Shown: positions 7,546 to 16,576 of the stretch, piece after piece
Numbering within the stretch: the first letter of the stretch is position 1
How the letters are laid out: the number at the start of each line of letters is the position of its first letter
Assembly: GCA_937876125.1 (NCBI GenBank)
Contig: CALEHF010000310.1
Span: forward strand, 1-44,602
Length of the DNA stretch: 44,602 nucleotides
Direction: 5' to 3'
From: an uncultured bacterium
GTDB lineage: Bacteria; Planctomycetota; UBA8108; UBA1146
Position numbers and translations under genes: made by a program
Notes under the pieces: model-generated
The model's input: the letters and a program-made list of their open reading frames with translations, nothing else
Told to the model about the DNA's origin: nothing
The model's database searches: none

Positions 7546-10500
7546 ATGACGAAGTCTGCCGGGATCGAGAAAGCTTCCGGTTCGAAGCGAGCGACGAGTG
7601 CCATCCTCGCCTGTTCGCTACTGTTCGGCGTGTTCATGCTGCCCCGCTCCCTTCCCGCCCAGCCGGTCGAACTGCAAGACTCGGACACGGTGCAAGACTC
7701 GGACACGGTGACGCTCGCCCAGCTCGAAGAGGAGAAGGCGCGCATCACCGGAGATCCGGGCCTCGATGAAGGGACTCGAAAGGCGGTTCTCGAGCGGATC
7801 GATTTGACCATTCTGTCCCTGAACAATGCCGCGAACTTCGCCGTGCGGAGCGAACAGCTGATCCGCGAGACGAAGGATGTGCCGGAGAGGATCAAGGGGA
7901 TCACCCGAGAACTCGCCGCACCCCCCGACGACCCCAGAAGCGACGCCGCGGCTCTCGCGGCGCTCGATGCCTCCGCACTTCAGGCCGAGCTCGAGCGAAT
8001 TCAGGCCGAACTCGCGATCGCGCGGGCCAAGCAGCGCGAGCTCACCGACGAATCCAGTGTGCGCGACCAGAGTCGCAACGTCATCGCCTCTCGTCTCGCC
8101 GCCATCGCTCAAGAGTCGACCACGCTGGAAGACACGATCACAGAAAAAGTTCTGGACTCGACGGCGGGTGAAATCGAGAGAGCGGCGAAAACCCAGGCTC
8201 TCGTCCGCCGACAAGAACTCAACGAAGAAGCGGCGCTGCTCAAGGCAGAGCGGGCCTCCATAGAGGCTCGCCGAGAGCTGCTCCCTCTGCGCGTCGAACG
8301 GGCCGGACGGCGAGTGCGCCTGCTCGAGAGCCAAGAGATCAATCTAGAGACCGAGCTCGCGAAGAAGAAGAACGCCGAAGCGACCGCTACCAATGAAGCC
8401 GCCACCGAGAAGAGTAAGAGCCTCGAGAAGATCATCGCGCAGTTCCCCCTGCTCGGAAAGGTCGCCAAGGAAAATCTCGGAAATGTCGCAGAGGATAACA
8501 CCCGCTTGAGTGGTCGCAGGACCGGGGACGATGGTCTCCTTGATCGCATCGAGAAGACGAAGAAATCTGGCGAAGAGAAGCGCAAGCAATCGGAGAGTAC
8601 GCGTCGCGCGTTCCGCTCGGTTCTCGAAGATGTGAAGTGGATCGGCCTCTCTGACCGTACGGGGAAGAACCTACGCGAGGAGCTCCGCGCTCTCCCCAAC
8701 CCCGGCGTCGTCGCTCGCGAACTCGAACGAGTCGGAATCGACTACCATGAGACGCTGTATGACCTCAAGGTTCAGGAAGAACTCTTCCTCGCCGCAAACG
8801 TCACAGTAGAGCGGATCGACGCCCTGTTCCCCGCTGGCTCAGGGGGAGTCTCTTCGAACGAGGAGGCGAATCAGATCGAGAATGCCCGCGACGAGGCGGA
8901 GGCGCTGCTTCGAGTTCAGAAGGACTTACTCGAATTAGTGGTCGCCGACTTGAAGGAGCTCTCCAAGCAACAACGCGAACAGCTCGAGAGCCTGGCCGAC
9001 TACCAACTGGTTACCAACGAGTTCCGCGCGTACATAGAGCAACGAGTGCTATGGGTCGTGAGCGTGCTGACTCCCGCGGGCGAGTTCGTCGGTGCGTCTC
9101 GCGATGCCATCCGCTGGTTGTTCGGTGCGGTGAATGCAAAGAAAGCCGTCACTCGAGAGCGGGAGGAACAGGTACCCAACTCCTGGAGAACGGCGTTTCG
9201 GCAGATTGGTACAGACCTCCGAGAGAGTTGGCTCCTCACCGCGCTCACCGCGCTCAGCGTGCTGGGTATCGCGCTCCTGTTCGCCGCGCGCCCGCTCCTC
9301 TGCCGGCGCTCCGCACACTTCGCCGAGCAGGTTCGCTACCACGGGACCGACTCGGTGATCTACACCTGGGGTGAGCTTGCAATCACGGTTCTGCTCGCCT
9401 CTCCAGTGCCCGCGCTCGTCGCACTCGGTGGAAGCCTTCTGTCGCGAAATCTTCAGCAGACCCCGGTCGCCATCGCGGTGGGGGAGGCACTGCTCGGGAC
9501 GTCGAGCGCTCTTTGCGTGGTGCTCCTCACGCTTCATTTGCTGCGCCCGAAGGGTTGTGCCGAAGTGCACTTCCGGTGGCCAACGAGCACCGTCGCGACG
9601 CTGAGGCGCCATCTCAGGACCTGGATGGCCGTCATTCTCCCGGCGCTTTTCATCGTGCTGGTCTATGAGAAGATCGGGGAACAGGAGTTCTCCGACTCGA
9701 TCGGCCGTCTCGCCTTTGGAGTATTGGTCGCCGCGTGCACGGTGTTCGCCTGGCGGACCTTTCGCCCCCACGGCCCAGCGCTCGGGACGTACATCGATCG
9801 GAACCCCAACAGCCTGATCCACCGGCTCAGGGTGCTCTGGTTCCCTCTCACGGTGGCCGGCCCCGCCAGCCTGGGAATCGCCGCTCTGCTGGGGTTCTAC
9901 TACACGGCGATCGAACTCGGCTCGAGTGCGCTCGGCACCGTCGGGTTCGTGCTCCTTGTGATCCTCGTCCACGCGTTCCTCCTGCGTTGGCTCTTCGCCG
10001 CGCGGAGGCGGCTCGCGGTTGAAGTTTCGCGAAACCGCGCGAAGGCGCGGGCCGCGGAGCGCGCTGCCGCGGCCCCCGCCGAGGGAGGGGAGGCGATCGA
10101 CGAAGAGGACAAGATCGATATCCCCTCCCTCGACGCCCAGACGAAGCAGATCTTCCGCGCGGGTCTCGCGGTCGTTCTCGGCATCGGTCTCTACGTGATC
10201 TGGGCGGACAAGCTTCCGGCACTACACGTCCTCGATCGGGTCCAGATCTATCCGACCATCCATTGGGTCCCGAGTGAGCTCGCGGAAGAGTCCGCGATCG
10301 AGCGGTACAAGTCAGTCCTCGCGGGGCCCGCCCCGAGCCTCGGGGTCGAAGCGAGTGCCGACGGAGTCGCGGGGCAGAGCGACGAACAGAAGAAGTCGGA
10401 GCCATCGTCGGCTCCTGAGATACCCGGGCTCCCCGGAACCGCGGGCGCATCTGCTCAAGCCACCTCCGAGAGCGGCGAACTGACCACCAACGTGGTCAGT

Positions 10501-11334
10501 CTCGCCGACTTCGGCCTCGCGATTCTGATCCTCTTCTTCATGGTGGTCGCCTCTCGCAACTTGCCTGGCTTGATGGAGTTCTCGATCCTCCAGCGCCTCC
10601 CCCTCGATCGCGGGGCGCGCTACGCGATCAGCACCATCGTGCGTTACCTGATCGTGATCATCGGGACGACCGTCGCGTTCTCCGCCATCGGAGTGGGGTG
10701 GGCGCGACTGCAGTGGCTTGCGGCGGCCTTCACCTTTGGCCTCGCGTTCGGACTCCAGGAGATCTTCGCGAACTTCGTCTCAGGCCTGATCATCCTCGTC
10801 GAGCGCCCGGTGCGGGTCGGCGACGTGGTCACCGTGGCGGGGATCGAGGGGCGCGTCACGCGTCTCCAGATGCGCTCGACCACGATTCAGGACTGGGAGC
10901 GACGCGAGTTCCTCGTCCCGAACAAGGAGTTCATCACGGGGAGCCTCTTGAACTGGACCCTGAGTGATCCGGTCAGCCGGGTCGTCATCAAGGTGGGTGT
11001 CGCTTACGGCTCTGACGTGAAACTCGCGGAGAAGCTGCTTCTCGAAACGGCACGTGACAACAAGCACGTGCTCAGCGATCCCGCCCCGAACGTTGTCTTC
11101 ATGCAGTTCGGCGAGAGCACCCTCGATTTCGAGGTTCGACTGTTCATTTCTCACCGAGAGCTGTGGGCCGTCGCGACGAGCACTGCCAACTTCGCGATCG
11201 ACGCTGCCTTCCGAAAGGCGGGGATCGAGATTGCGTTCCCGCAGCGTGACCTGCACATTCGCAGCGGACTCGAGGCTCTCAGTGGCGAGAGACCCGATTC
11301 AGCCCCCTCCGCTCCAGCGGAGAAAACGCGGTAG
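7546..11334 (+). CDS. MscK/KefA-type large mechanosensitive ion channel
   Basis: A 1262-residue membrane channel that opens under membrane tension to release solutes. Order: signal sequence (about residues 15-40), long periplasmic coiled-coil region rich in Glu, Lys and Arg (about 50-540), a series of transmembrane helices (about 560-890) and a C-terminal MscS domain (about 1010-1225). The MscS pore and beta region is very clear: FGLQEIFANFVSGLIILVER, then RVGDVVTVAGIEGRV and FLVPNKEFITGSLLNWTL. The ATG at 7546 follows GGGGGAGA and places the signal sequence near the N-terminus; an upstream ATG at 7486 is less likely. An insertion around residues 910-985, rich in Ser, Glu and Pro, lies before the last helices. 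It is larger than E. coli MscK (about 1120 aa). The next gene starts 9 nt after the stop. Confidence 0.92.
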   Translation: MTKSAGIEKASGSKRATSAILACSLLFGVFMLPRSLPAQPVELQDSDTVQDSDTVTLAQLEEEKARITGDPGLDEGTRKAVLERIDLTILSLNNAANFAVRSEQLIRETKDVPERIKGITRELAAPPDDPRSDAAALAALDASALQAELERIQAELAIARAKQRELTDESSVRDQSRNVIASRLAAIAQESTTLEDTITEKVLDSTAGEIERAAKTQALVRRQELNEEAALLKAERASIEARRELLPLRVERAGRRVRLLESQEINLETELAKKKNAEATATNEAATEKSKSLEKIIAQFPLLGKVAKENLGNVAEDNTRLSGRRTGDDGLLDRIEKTKKSGEEKRKQSESTRRAFRSVLEDVKWIGLSDRTGKNLREELRALPNPGVVARELERVGIDYHETLYDLKVQEELFLAANVTVERIDALFPAGSGGVSSNEEANQIENARDEAEALLRVQKDLLELVVADLKELSKQQREQLESLADYQLVTNEFRAYIEQRVLWVVSVLTPAGEFVGASRDAIRWLFGAVNAKKAVTREREEQVPNSWRTAFRQIGTDLRESWLLTALTALSVLGIALLFAARPLLCRRSAHFAEQVRYHGTDSVIYTWGELAITVLLASPVPALVALGGSLLSRNLQQTPVAIAVGEALLGTSSALCVVLLTLHLLRPKGCAEVHFRWPTSTVATLRRHLRTWMAVILPALFIVLVYEKIGEQEFSDSIGRLAFGVLVAACTVFAWRTFRPHGPALGTYIDRNPNSLIHRLRVLWFPLTVAGPASLGIAALLGFYYTAIELGSSALGTVGFVLLVILVHAFLLRWLFAARRRLAVEVSRNRAKARAAERAAAAPAEGGEAIDEEDKIDIPSLDAQTKQIFRAGLAVVLGIGLYVIWADKLPALHVLDRVQIYPTIHWVPSELAEESAIERYKSVLAGPAPSLGVEASADGVAGQSDEQKKSEPSSAPEIPGLPGTAGASAQATSESGELTTNVVSLADFGLAILILFFMVVASRNLPGLMEFSILQRLPLDRGARYAISTIVRYLIVIIGTTVAFSAIGVGWARLQWLAAAFTFGLAFGLQEIFANFVSGLIILVERPVRVGDVVTVAGIEGRVTRLQMRSTTIQDWERREFLVPNKEFITGSLLNWTLSDPVSRVVIKVGVAYGSDVKLAEKLLLETARDNKHVLSDPAPNVVFMQFGESTLDFEVRLFISHRELWAVATSTANFAIDAAFRKAGIEIAFPQRDLHIRSGLEALSGERPDSAPSAPAEKTR
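7675..7710. repeat. Exact 18-bp direct repeat inside the MscK-like gene
   Basis: caagactcggacacggtg occurs twice in tandem at 7675-7692 and 7693-7710, duplicating the hexapeptide QDSDTV just after the signal-peptide region. The copies are identical, so the duplication is probably recent. Confidence 0.9.
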
Positions 11335-11343
11335 GATCTGCCC

Positions 11344-12363
11344 ATGCGCCTCTGCATCATCGTGAACACGCTCGACCCTCCGGATGTCGGCGAATCGAAC
11401 TTCCACCTTGCGGCGATCGCGGCGAACCGCGGTCATGAAGTGTCGATGGCATCAGCGGGCGGATTTGCGTTGGGCGCAGATGGCGTTCCCCGTTTGCGCG
11501 GGCGCACCCTTCCGCAGAGCGAAGCGATCGACGCTGAAGGTGCTCTCGAAGCGATCCGCGTCGGTGCGACCCACTGGTTGGAGATCGAGCGGCTCGATGC
11601 GCTGCTTCTGCGCAACAACCCCTTCGTGCAGAAGCCGTGGGCGCGCGACATCGTGTTTCGGTTCGCCGGGCTTGCGCGGCGTCGGGGGGTCGTGGTGTGG
11701 AACGAGCCGCGCGGGCTTTTTACCGCCGCAGACAAGCTGTACTTGCTCGAGCTCCCGGAGTCGGTTCGTCCGCCGACCCTGGTGACACGGCACTCCGGAA
11801 AACTCGAGAAGTTCATCGATACGCACAAAGACGTCGTCCTGAAGCCGCTCGGTGGATCGGGGGGACGCAACGTGTTCGGGGTCCGAGACGGGTCGAAGCG
11901 AAACCTCGGACCGATCCTCGATGCAATTCGACGCGACGGTTACGTGGTCGCTCAGAAGTACATCCCGGAGGCGGTCGGAGGAGATACTCGACTGATCTTG
12001 CTCGAAGGCGCGCCGATCGAGATCGAAGGGAAAATCGCAGCCGTGCGGCGAATCCGCGGCCCCGAGGACCTGCGCAGCAACGTCCACGCGGGAGGAGCGG
12101 CGGTGCGCGCCGATGTCACGAAAGGCATGCTCGAAGTTGCCAGAGCGGTCGGCCCCCGCCTCCTCGCGGACGGTCTGCACTGGGTCGGGCTCGACCTCGC
12201 CGGCGATTTGCTTCTCGAAGTGAATGTGTTCGCACCGGGGGGGCTGCGCGCAGCGAGCGAGTTCGAGGGGTGCGACTTCATGACGCGGCTGGTCGAGACC
12301 TTCGAGGAGGCGGTCCGCCGGGGGGTCCCATTCGCAGATACCGCTTCGGCGGGAAGGCCCTGA
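11344..12363 (+). CDS. Glutathione synthetase-like ATP-grasp ligase
   Basis: A 339-residue cytosolic ligase with the layout of prokaryotic glutathione synthetase (GshB). An N-terminal Rossmann-like domain (MRLCIIVNTLDP) is followed by an ATP-grasp domain. Recognisable blocks are VLKPLGGSGGRNVFGV (ATP-binding loop, about residues 165-180), VAQKYIPEAVGGDTRLIL (about 200-217) and DLLLEVNVFAPGG (metal-binding Glu and Asn, about 285-297). It joins a carboxylate to an amine using ATP. True glutathione synthesis would need a GshA, which is not in the window, so the acceptor could be another gamma-glutamyl or amino-acid compound. Its ribosome-binding site AGGAT overlaps the stop of the channel gene. 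A plus-strand amine cluster with a second ATP-grasp enzyme starts 560 nt downstream; a link is possible but unproven. Confidence 0.8.
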   Translation: MRLCIIVNTLDPPDVGESNFHLAAIAANRGHEVSMASAGGFALGADGVPRLRGRTLPQSEAIDAEGALEAIRVGATHWLEIERLDALLLRNNPFVQKPWARDIVFRFAGLARRRGVVVWNEPRGLFTAADKLYLLELPESVRPPTLVTRHSGKLEKFIDTHKDVVLKPLGGSGGRNVFGVRDGSKRNLGPILDAIRRDGYVVAQKYIPEAVGGDTRLILLEGAPIEIEGKIAAVRRIRGPEDLRSNVHAGGAAVRADVTKGMLEVARAVGPRLLADGLHWVGLDLAGDLLLEVNVFAPGGLRAASEFEGCDFMTRLVETFEEAVRRGVPFADTASAGRP

Positions 12364-12377
12364 GGGGCGTTGTCTCT

Positions 12378-12687
12378 TAGCCACCGCTCCCTGAGTCTGT
12401 CAGTTCTTGGTCGAGGACGATGAGAAGTCCATTGGTGCGGACGAGGTGTCGAAGGTGACGACCGCAGACACCCCTTGAGCTCGAGCTGCTCGACAGGAGC
12501 AGGTCTCCGTAGTTTTCCGTCCCTGCAATCGGAGTCCATGCCGCTCCGAAAATCGTCGAGAGGTTCGAAGTGTCATTTGCGGTTTTGGAGTCGTCGAGCT
12601 GCGCCACGACGAGGGGATCGATGTCTTCGACTTCGCTCGGTGTCGAGCTGCCTGTGAAGGTGCCGCTCACACTTGTGGTGGACCCCG
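12378..12687 (-). pseudogene. Fragment of a PilX-like protein gene (decayed copy of 26442-27794)
   Basis: About 310 bp closely similar, by eye about 85-90% identical over long runs, to 26716-27208 inside the PilX-like gene and in the same orientation. The shared protein segment includes STPSEVEDIDPLVVAQLDDS and NLSTIFGAAWTPIAG. Compared with that gene, the copy lacks about 180 bp in two or more internal deletions, and the reading frame changes around the missing pieces. Neither the prepilin-like N-terminus nor the C-terminus is present. It lies between the GshB-like gene and the aldehyde dehydrogenase gene, so it is a relic of a duplication or of a lost paralogue. Confidence 0.88.
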
Positions 12688-12728
12688 GACACACGGATAG
12701 ACGAGTCCTCGAGTATCTCGGTCTTCCC

Positions 12729-12775
12729 CCCGCCGTTTCCGGCGGGCCAAAAAGCATGAGATGGCGCACCATCTC
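12729..12775. other. Two adjacent perfect hairpins upstream of the aldehyde dehydrogenase gene
   Basis: Hairpin 1 has arms CCCGCCG (12729-12735) and CGGCGGG (12740-12746) with loop TTTC. Hairpin 2 has arms GAGATGG (12758-12764) and CCATCTC (12769-12775) with loop CGCA. Neither is followed by a T-tract on the plus strand. They sit in the 234-bp gap before the amine cluster and could be leader structures or debris of the neighbouring relic. Confidence 0.45.
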
Positions 12776-12921
12776 CTTGCTAGTCATTCGCCCCTCGCAC
12801 ATGATCGATCCCTCGAGCGAACTCGATGTTCCCGAACCACCCGATCGGCGCGAGGAACACTCCGCCGATGATCGCCGAGCGAGCGCCTCGCCAGGACTCG
12901 TCGCGACAGACAGGAGTGACC

Positions 12922-14292
12922 GTGTCGTTTCGATCGGTGAACCCCGCAACCGGGGAGACCGTGGCGACTTTCCCGACCACCACCCCGACCGAACTCGAAC
13001 GGGCGCTCGAGAGCGCCCAGTCTGCGTTCGTCGATTGGTCGAGTCGATCGTTCGAACGGCGCGCTGAGCCACTTCGACGTGCGGCAACACTCCTGCGGGA
13101 GCGAAGCGGTACTCTCGCGGAGCGGATGGCGATCGAGATGGGGAAGCCCCTTTCCCAGGGGGCGGGAGAAGTCGAGAAGTGCGCGTTCGCCTGCGAGTAC
13201 TTTGCCGACCACGCCGAAGCCTTCCTCGCGGATGAACCCGCCGCCACGGAGGAGCGCGCCTACACCGCGTACCGCCCGCTCGGGGCGGTGCTCGCGATCA
13301 TGCCGTGGAACTTCCCGCACTGGCAAGCATTCCGCTTCCTCGCTCCGACCCTGATGGCGGGGAACGTCGGTCTTCTGAAACACGCCGAGAACGTTCCCGC
13401 GTCCGCGGAAGATCTCATCTCCATCGTGCGGGACGCCGGGTTTCCCGAGGGGGTGTTCCAGAACATCCGCCTTCCCGTCGAGTCGATCGCCGCTCTCATC
13501 GCGCGCCCGGAAGTGCGCGCGGTAACCTTGACCGGGTCGACGCGCGCGGGTCGCTCGGTCGCCGCCGCGGCGGGGTCCGCACTCAAGAAGTGCGTCCTCG
13601 AACTCGGAGGCAGCGATCCGTATCTGGTGCTCGCCGATGCCGATCTCGACCTGGCGGCGAACCAGTGCGTGACCTCTCGCCTGATCAACAGCGGTCAGTC
13701 GTGCATTGCGGCGAAGCGCTTCATCGTCGTCGAGAGTGTGCGCAAGGAGTTCACCGAGCGCGTGGTCGAGGCGATGGGGAAGAAGCGGTGGGGGGATCCG
13801 ATCGCCGATCCTTCCTGCGATCTCGGCCCCATGGCGCGGGAAGACCTCCGGGATGAACTCCACTCCCAGGTCGAACGCTCTGTGGCGGCGGGATCACGAC
13901 TCCTCCTCGGGGGGCACGTGCCCGATGGCCCTGGGTGGTTTTACCCGCCCACGGTCCTCTCCGAGGTGGTCCCCGCCTCTCCGGCTTATCACGAGGAGAC
14001 CTTTGGTCCGGTGGCGTCGATCTTGACCGCGCAGGATGAGTCCGACGCGATTCGGATCGCGAATGACACGGCTTTCGGTCTCGGCGCGGCGGTCTTCACC
14101 AAGGACGTCGCACGCGGAGAGCGGATTGCGCGCGATGAGCTCGAGGCGGGGTGCTGTTTTGTGAACAGCTTCGTGAAGAGCGATCCGAGGCTCCCCTTCG
14201 GCGGGATCCGCGAATCGGGGTTCGGACGCGAGTTGGCGAGGCACGGAATTCACGAGTTCGTGAACGTGAAGTCTGTGTTGATTCAGAGTTGA
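12922..14292 (+). CDS. NAD(P)-dependent aldehyde dehydrogenase, succinate-semialdehyde dehydrogenase-like
   Basis: A 456-residue cytosolic enzyme that oxidises an aldehyde to a carboxylate with NAD(P)+. The family landmarks are PWNFPHWQAFR (the Asn of the active site), VLELGGSDP with general-base Glu227, and GQSCIAAKRF with nucleophile Cys261. The 34-residue spacing between Glu and Cys is the normal one. Overall it most resembles the short GabD1/Sad group of succinate-semialdehyde dehydrogenases. I chose the GTG at 12922 because AGGAG (12912-12916) lies 5 nt before it and the protein then starts SFRSVNPATGE, as relatives do; upstream ATGs lack a ribosome-binding site. The next gene, an aminotransferase that would supply its aldehyde, starts 77 nt downstream. 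The actual substrate may be another omega-amino or acylated aldehyde. Confidence 0.88.
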   Translation: MSFRSVNPATGETVATFPTTTPTELERALESAQSAFVDWSSRSFERRAEPLRRAATLLRERSGTLAERMAIEMGKPLSQGAGEVEKCAFACEYFADHAEAFLADEPAATEERAYTAYRPLGAVLAIMPWNFPHWQAFRFLAPTLMAGNVGLLKHAENVPASAEDLISIVRDAGFPEGVFQNIRLPVESIAALIARPEVRAVTLTGSTRAGRSVAAAAGSALKKCVLELGGSDPYLVLADADLDLAANQCVTSRLINSGQSCIAAKRFIVVESVRKEFTERVVEAMGKKRWGDPIADPSCDLGPMAREDLRDELHSQVERSVAAGSRLLLGGHVPDGPGWFYPPTVLSEVVPASPAYHEETFGPVASILTAQDESDAIRIANDTAFGLGAAVFTKDVARGERIARDELEAGCCFVNSFVKSDPRLPFGGIRESGFGRELARHGIHEFVNVKSVLIQS

Positions 14293-14369
14293 CCCTCCGA
14301 TCGAGTTTCGGAACGAGCCGGATGCCAGAACGAACCGAGCGCCTGGGAGGCCAGGGAAATCGAGAAAAC

Positions 14370-15683
14370 ATGCCCATGAATCGGAGAACGACCGTCGTGT
14401 CCAGCAACAACGACATGTTCGAGCGGCGCGAGGCAGCGATCCCCCGTGGGGTCGGCAGCGCCTGCCGCATCGTGATCGACCGAGCCGAGAATTCCGAGCT
14501 CTTCGATGTCGAGGGGCGTCGGTACATCGACTTCGCAGCAGGGATCGCCGTGATGAACGTCGGTCATAGTCATCCGAAAGTCCGGGAGGCGGTGACGGCG
14601 CAACTCGAGAAGGTGGCGCACGCCTGCTTCCAGGTGACCCCTTACACCCCCTACATCGAGCTCGCCGAGCGCCTGAACGCGGCGGCCCCTGGACCATCCC
14701 CGAAGAAGACGATCTTCCTCACCTCGGGGGCGGAGGCGGTCGAGAATGCGATCAAGATCGCGCGCCGGCACACCGGTCGCTCTGCAGTGATCACCTTCAC
14801 GGGTGGCTATCACGGACGCACGATGTTCACCCTCGGGATGACCGGCAAGGTCGTTCCGTACAAGGCGGGCTTCGGTCCGATGCCAGGGGATATCTTCCAC
14901 GTCCCGTTTCCGATCGATCTCCACGGCGTCTCGGTCGACGCCTCGATGCACGCCATCGAGCAGGTCTTCAAGGGAGATGTCGAAGCGTCCGGCGTCGCGG
15001 CGATCGTGCTCGAGCCGATCTTGGGGGAGGGCGGGTTCTATCCGGCGCCCCCCGCGCTGATGCGCCGCCTCCGAGAACTGTGCGACCAACACGGGATCCT
15101 CCTCGTCGCAGATGAGATCCAGACCGGTTTCGCCCGAACGGGAAAAATGTTCGCCATGCATCATCACGACGTCGAGGTCGATCTGATGACCGTGGCGAAG
15201 AGTCTCGGCGGTGGGCTCCCGATCTCCGGCGTCATCGGCCGAGCCGAGATCATGGATGCGCCGACGGCGGGGGGGCTCGGGGGAACCTATGGGGGGAACG
15301 CGCTCAGTTGCGCCGCAGGACTCGCCGTTCTCGACATCATCGAGGAAGAAGGGCTGTGCGATCGCGCGGTCGCCCAAGGGGCGCGCATTCAGGCCCACAT
15401 GAAGAAAGCCGCCGAACGACTCGAGGTGATCGGGGACGTGCGCGGGACCGGCGCGATGTGTGCGGTCGAACTGTTCCAAGACGCCTCGCGGAAGAAGCCC
15501 GCGCCCGAGCTGGCGAAGAAGGCACAGGCCCTTGCGCTCGAGGAGGGGCTGGTGGTTCTCTCCTGTGGGCTCCACGGAAATGTCCTTCGGGTGCTGGCTC
15601 CGTTGACGATCTCCGATCCCCTCCTCGACGAAGGGCTCGCGATCCTCGAACATTCCATAGAGCGTGCGATGGGGGCAATTTGA
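14370..15683 (+). CDS. Class-III PLP aminotransferase (4-aminobutyrate aminotransferase-like)
   Basis: A 437-residue PLP enzyme that moves the terminal amino group of an omega-amino acid or diamine to a keto acid. Landmarks are TSGAEAVENAIKIAR (cofactor phosphate site), ITFTGGYHGRT, VADEIQTGFARTG (Asp for the pyridine nitrogen) and TVAKSLGGGLP with the Schiff-base lysine at residue 277. It is closest in look to GabT/PuuE. The ATG at 14370 or 14376 fits the normal N-terminus of the family; a frame open further upstream overlaps the dehydrogenase gene and was rejected. Its last bases overlap the TTG start of the amidase by 4 nt. Paired with the dehydrogenase just upstream, it would turn an amine end into a carboxylate. 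Confidence 0.88.
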   Translation: MPMNRRTTVVSSNNDMFERREAAIPRGVGSACRIVIDRAENSELFDVEGRRYIDFAAGIAVMNVGHSHPKVREAVTAQLEKVAHACFQVTPYTPYIELAERLNAAAPGPSPKKTIFLTSGAEAVENAIKIARRHTGRSAVITFTGGYHGRTMFTLGMTGKVVPYKAGFGPMPGDIFHVPFPIDLHGVSVDASMHAIEQVFKGDVEASGVAAIVLEPILGEGGFYPAPPALMRRLRELCDQHGILLVADEIQTGFARTGKMFAMHHHDVEVDLMTVAKSLGGGLPISGVIGRAEIMDAPTAGGLGGTYGGNALSCAAGLAVLDIIEEEGLCDRAVAQGARIQAHMKKAAERLEVIGDVRGTGAMCAVELFQDASRKKPAPELAKKAQALALEEGLVVLSCGLHGNVLRVLAPLTISDPLLDEGLAILEHSIERAMGAI

Positions 15684-16576
15684 GCGTCTTCTCGATCGCC
15701 GGGATCCAAATGGGGGTCACCTACGGCCAAGACAACATTCCGAAGATGGAGAGCAAGCTCGCGATCCTCATGAGCCGCTTCCCCTGGGTGGAGATGGTGT
15801 TCTTCAGTGAACTCGCCGCCTTCGGCGCGTCGCTCGAGCACGCGCAGACTCTCCCCGGCCCGGCTGAGGATGCGTTTCGCGCCATGGCGCAAAAACACAA
15901 GATCTGGCTGATCCCCGGGTCCCTCTTCGAGCGAGTCGGGGATCTCATCTACAACACCTCGCCGGTGATCGATCCCGAGGGAAACGTGGTCACCCGCTAT
16001 CGAAAGATCTTCCCGTTCCGCCCGTACGAGAAGGGAGTGACTGCGGGAACCGAGTTCTGCGTTTTCGACGTCCCCCTGGTCGGTCGGTTCGGGGTCTCGA
16101 TCTGCTACGACATGTGGTTCCCCGAGGTCGCCCGCACCCTGGTCTCGATGGGCGCCGAGATGATCCTGCGCCCCGTTCTTACCGACACCATCGATCGAGA
16201 TGTCGAGCTCGCGATCTCCCGCGCCACCGCCGCGCAGAACCAGTGCTTCATCTTCGATCTGAACGGGGTCTGGTCGGGGGGGAACGGGCGATCGATCGTC
16301 GTGCGCCCGACGGGTACCGTGCTCCACCAAGCGAGCAGCGTGGAAGAATTCATCCCGGTCGATCTCGATATCGCGGTCGCCCGTCGCTGTCGCGAGACCG
16401 GCATGTTCGGCCTCGGGCAGGTCCTCAAGAGTTTCCGTGATCGAGATGTCGATTTCGACGTCTACGACCGGAGTTCGGGGCGAGCCGCCTTCCTCGATAC
16501 GCTCGGACCCTTGGTCGTCCCTGCGCGACGGATCCGCGCAGTCGAGGAGCATCACATTCCGAGGGAGGGCGAATGA
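15680..16576 (+). CDS. Nitrilase-superfamily carbon-nitrogen hydrolase (amidase)
   Basis: A 298-residue amidase of the nitrilase superfamily, hydrolysing a non-peptide C-N bond through a Glu-Lys-Cys triad. All three residues are in place: Glu44 in FFSELAAFG, Lys109 in YRKIFPF and Cys142 in SICYDMWFPE, with the usual spacing. No ATG is available near the N-terminus. The frame starts at a TTG (15680) overlapping the aminotransferase stop as TTGA, so translational coupling is the likely initiation mode. The stop overlaps the decarboxylase start as ATGA. The enzyme is not obviously N-carbamoylputrescine amidase or omega-amidase, so the substrate is open, but its place between aminotransferase and decarboxylase suggests an amide-bearing amine intermediate. 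Confidence 0.85.
   Translation: MSVFSIAGIQMGVTYGQDNIPKMESKLAILMSRFPWVEMVFFSELAAFGASLEHAQTLPGPAEDAFRAMAQKHKIWLIPGSLFERVGDLIYNTSPVIDPEGNVVTRYRKIFPFRPYEKGVTAGTEFCVFDVPLVGRFGVSICYDMWFPEVARTLVSMGAEMILRPVLTDTIDRDVELAISRATAAQNQCFIFDLNGVWSGGNGRSIVVRPTGTVLHQASSVEEFIPVDLDIAVARRCRETGMFGLGQVLKSFRDRDVDFDVYDRSSGRAAFLDTLGPLVVPARRIRAVEEHHIPREGE

Noticed and set aside
12729..12746. GC-rich hairpin considered as rho-independent terminator
   Set aside because: No T-tract follows on either strand, so it is reported only as a structure.
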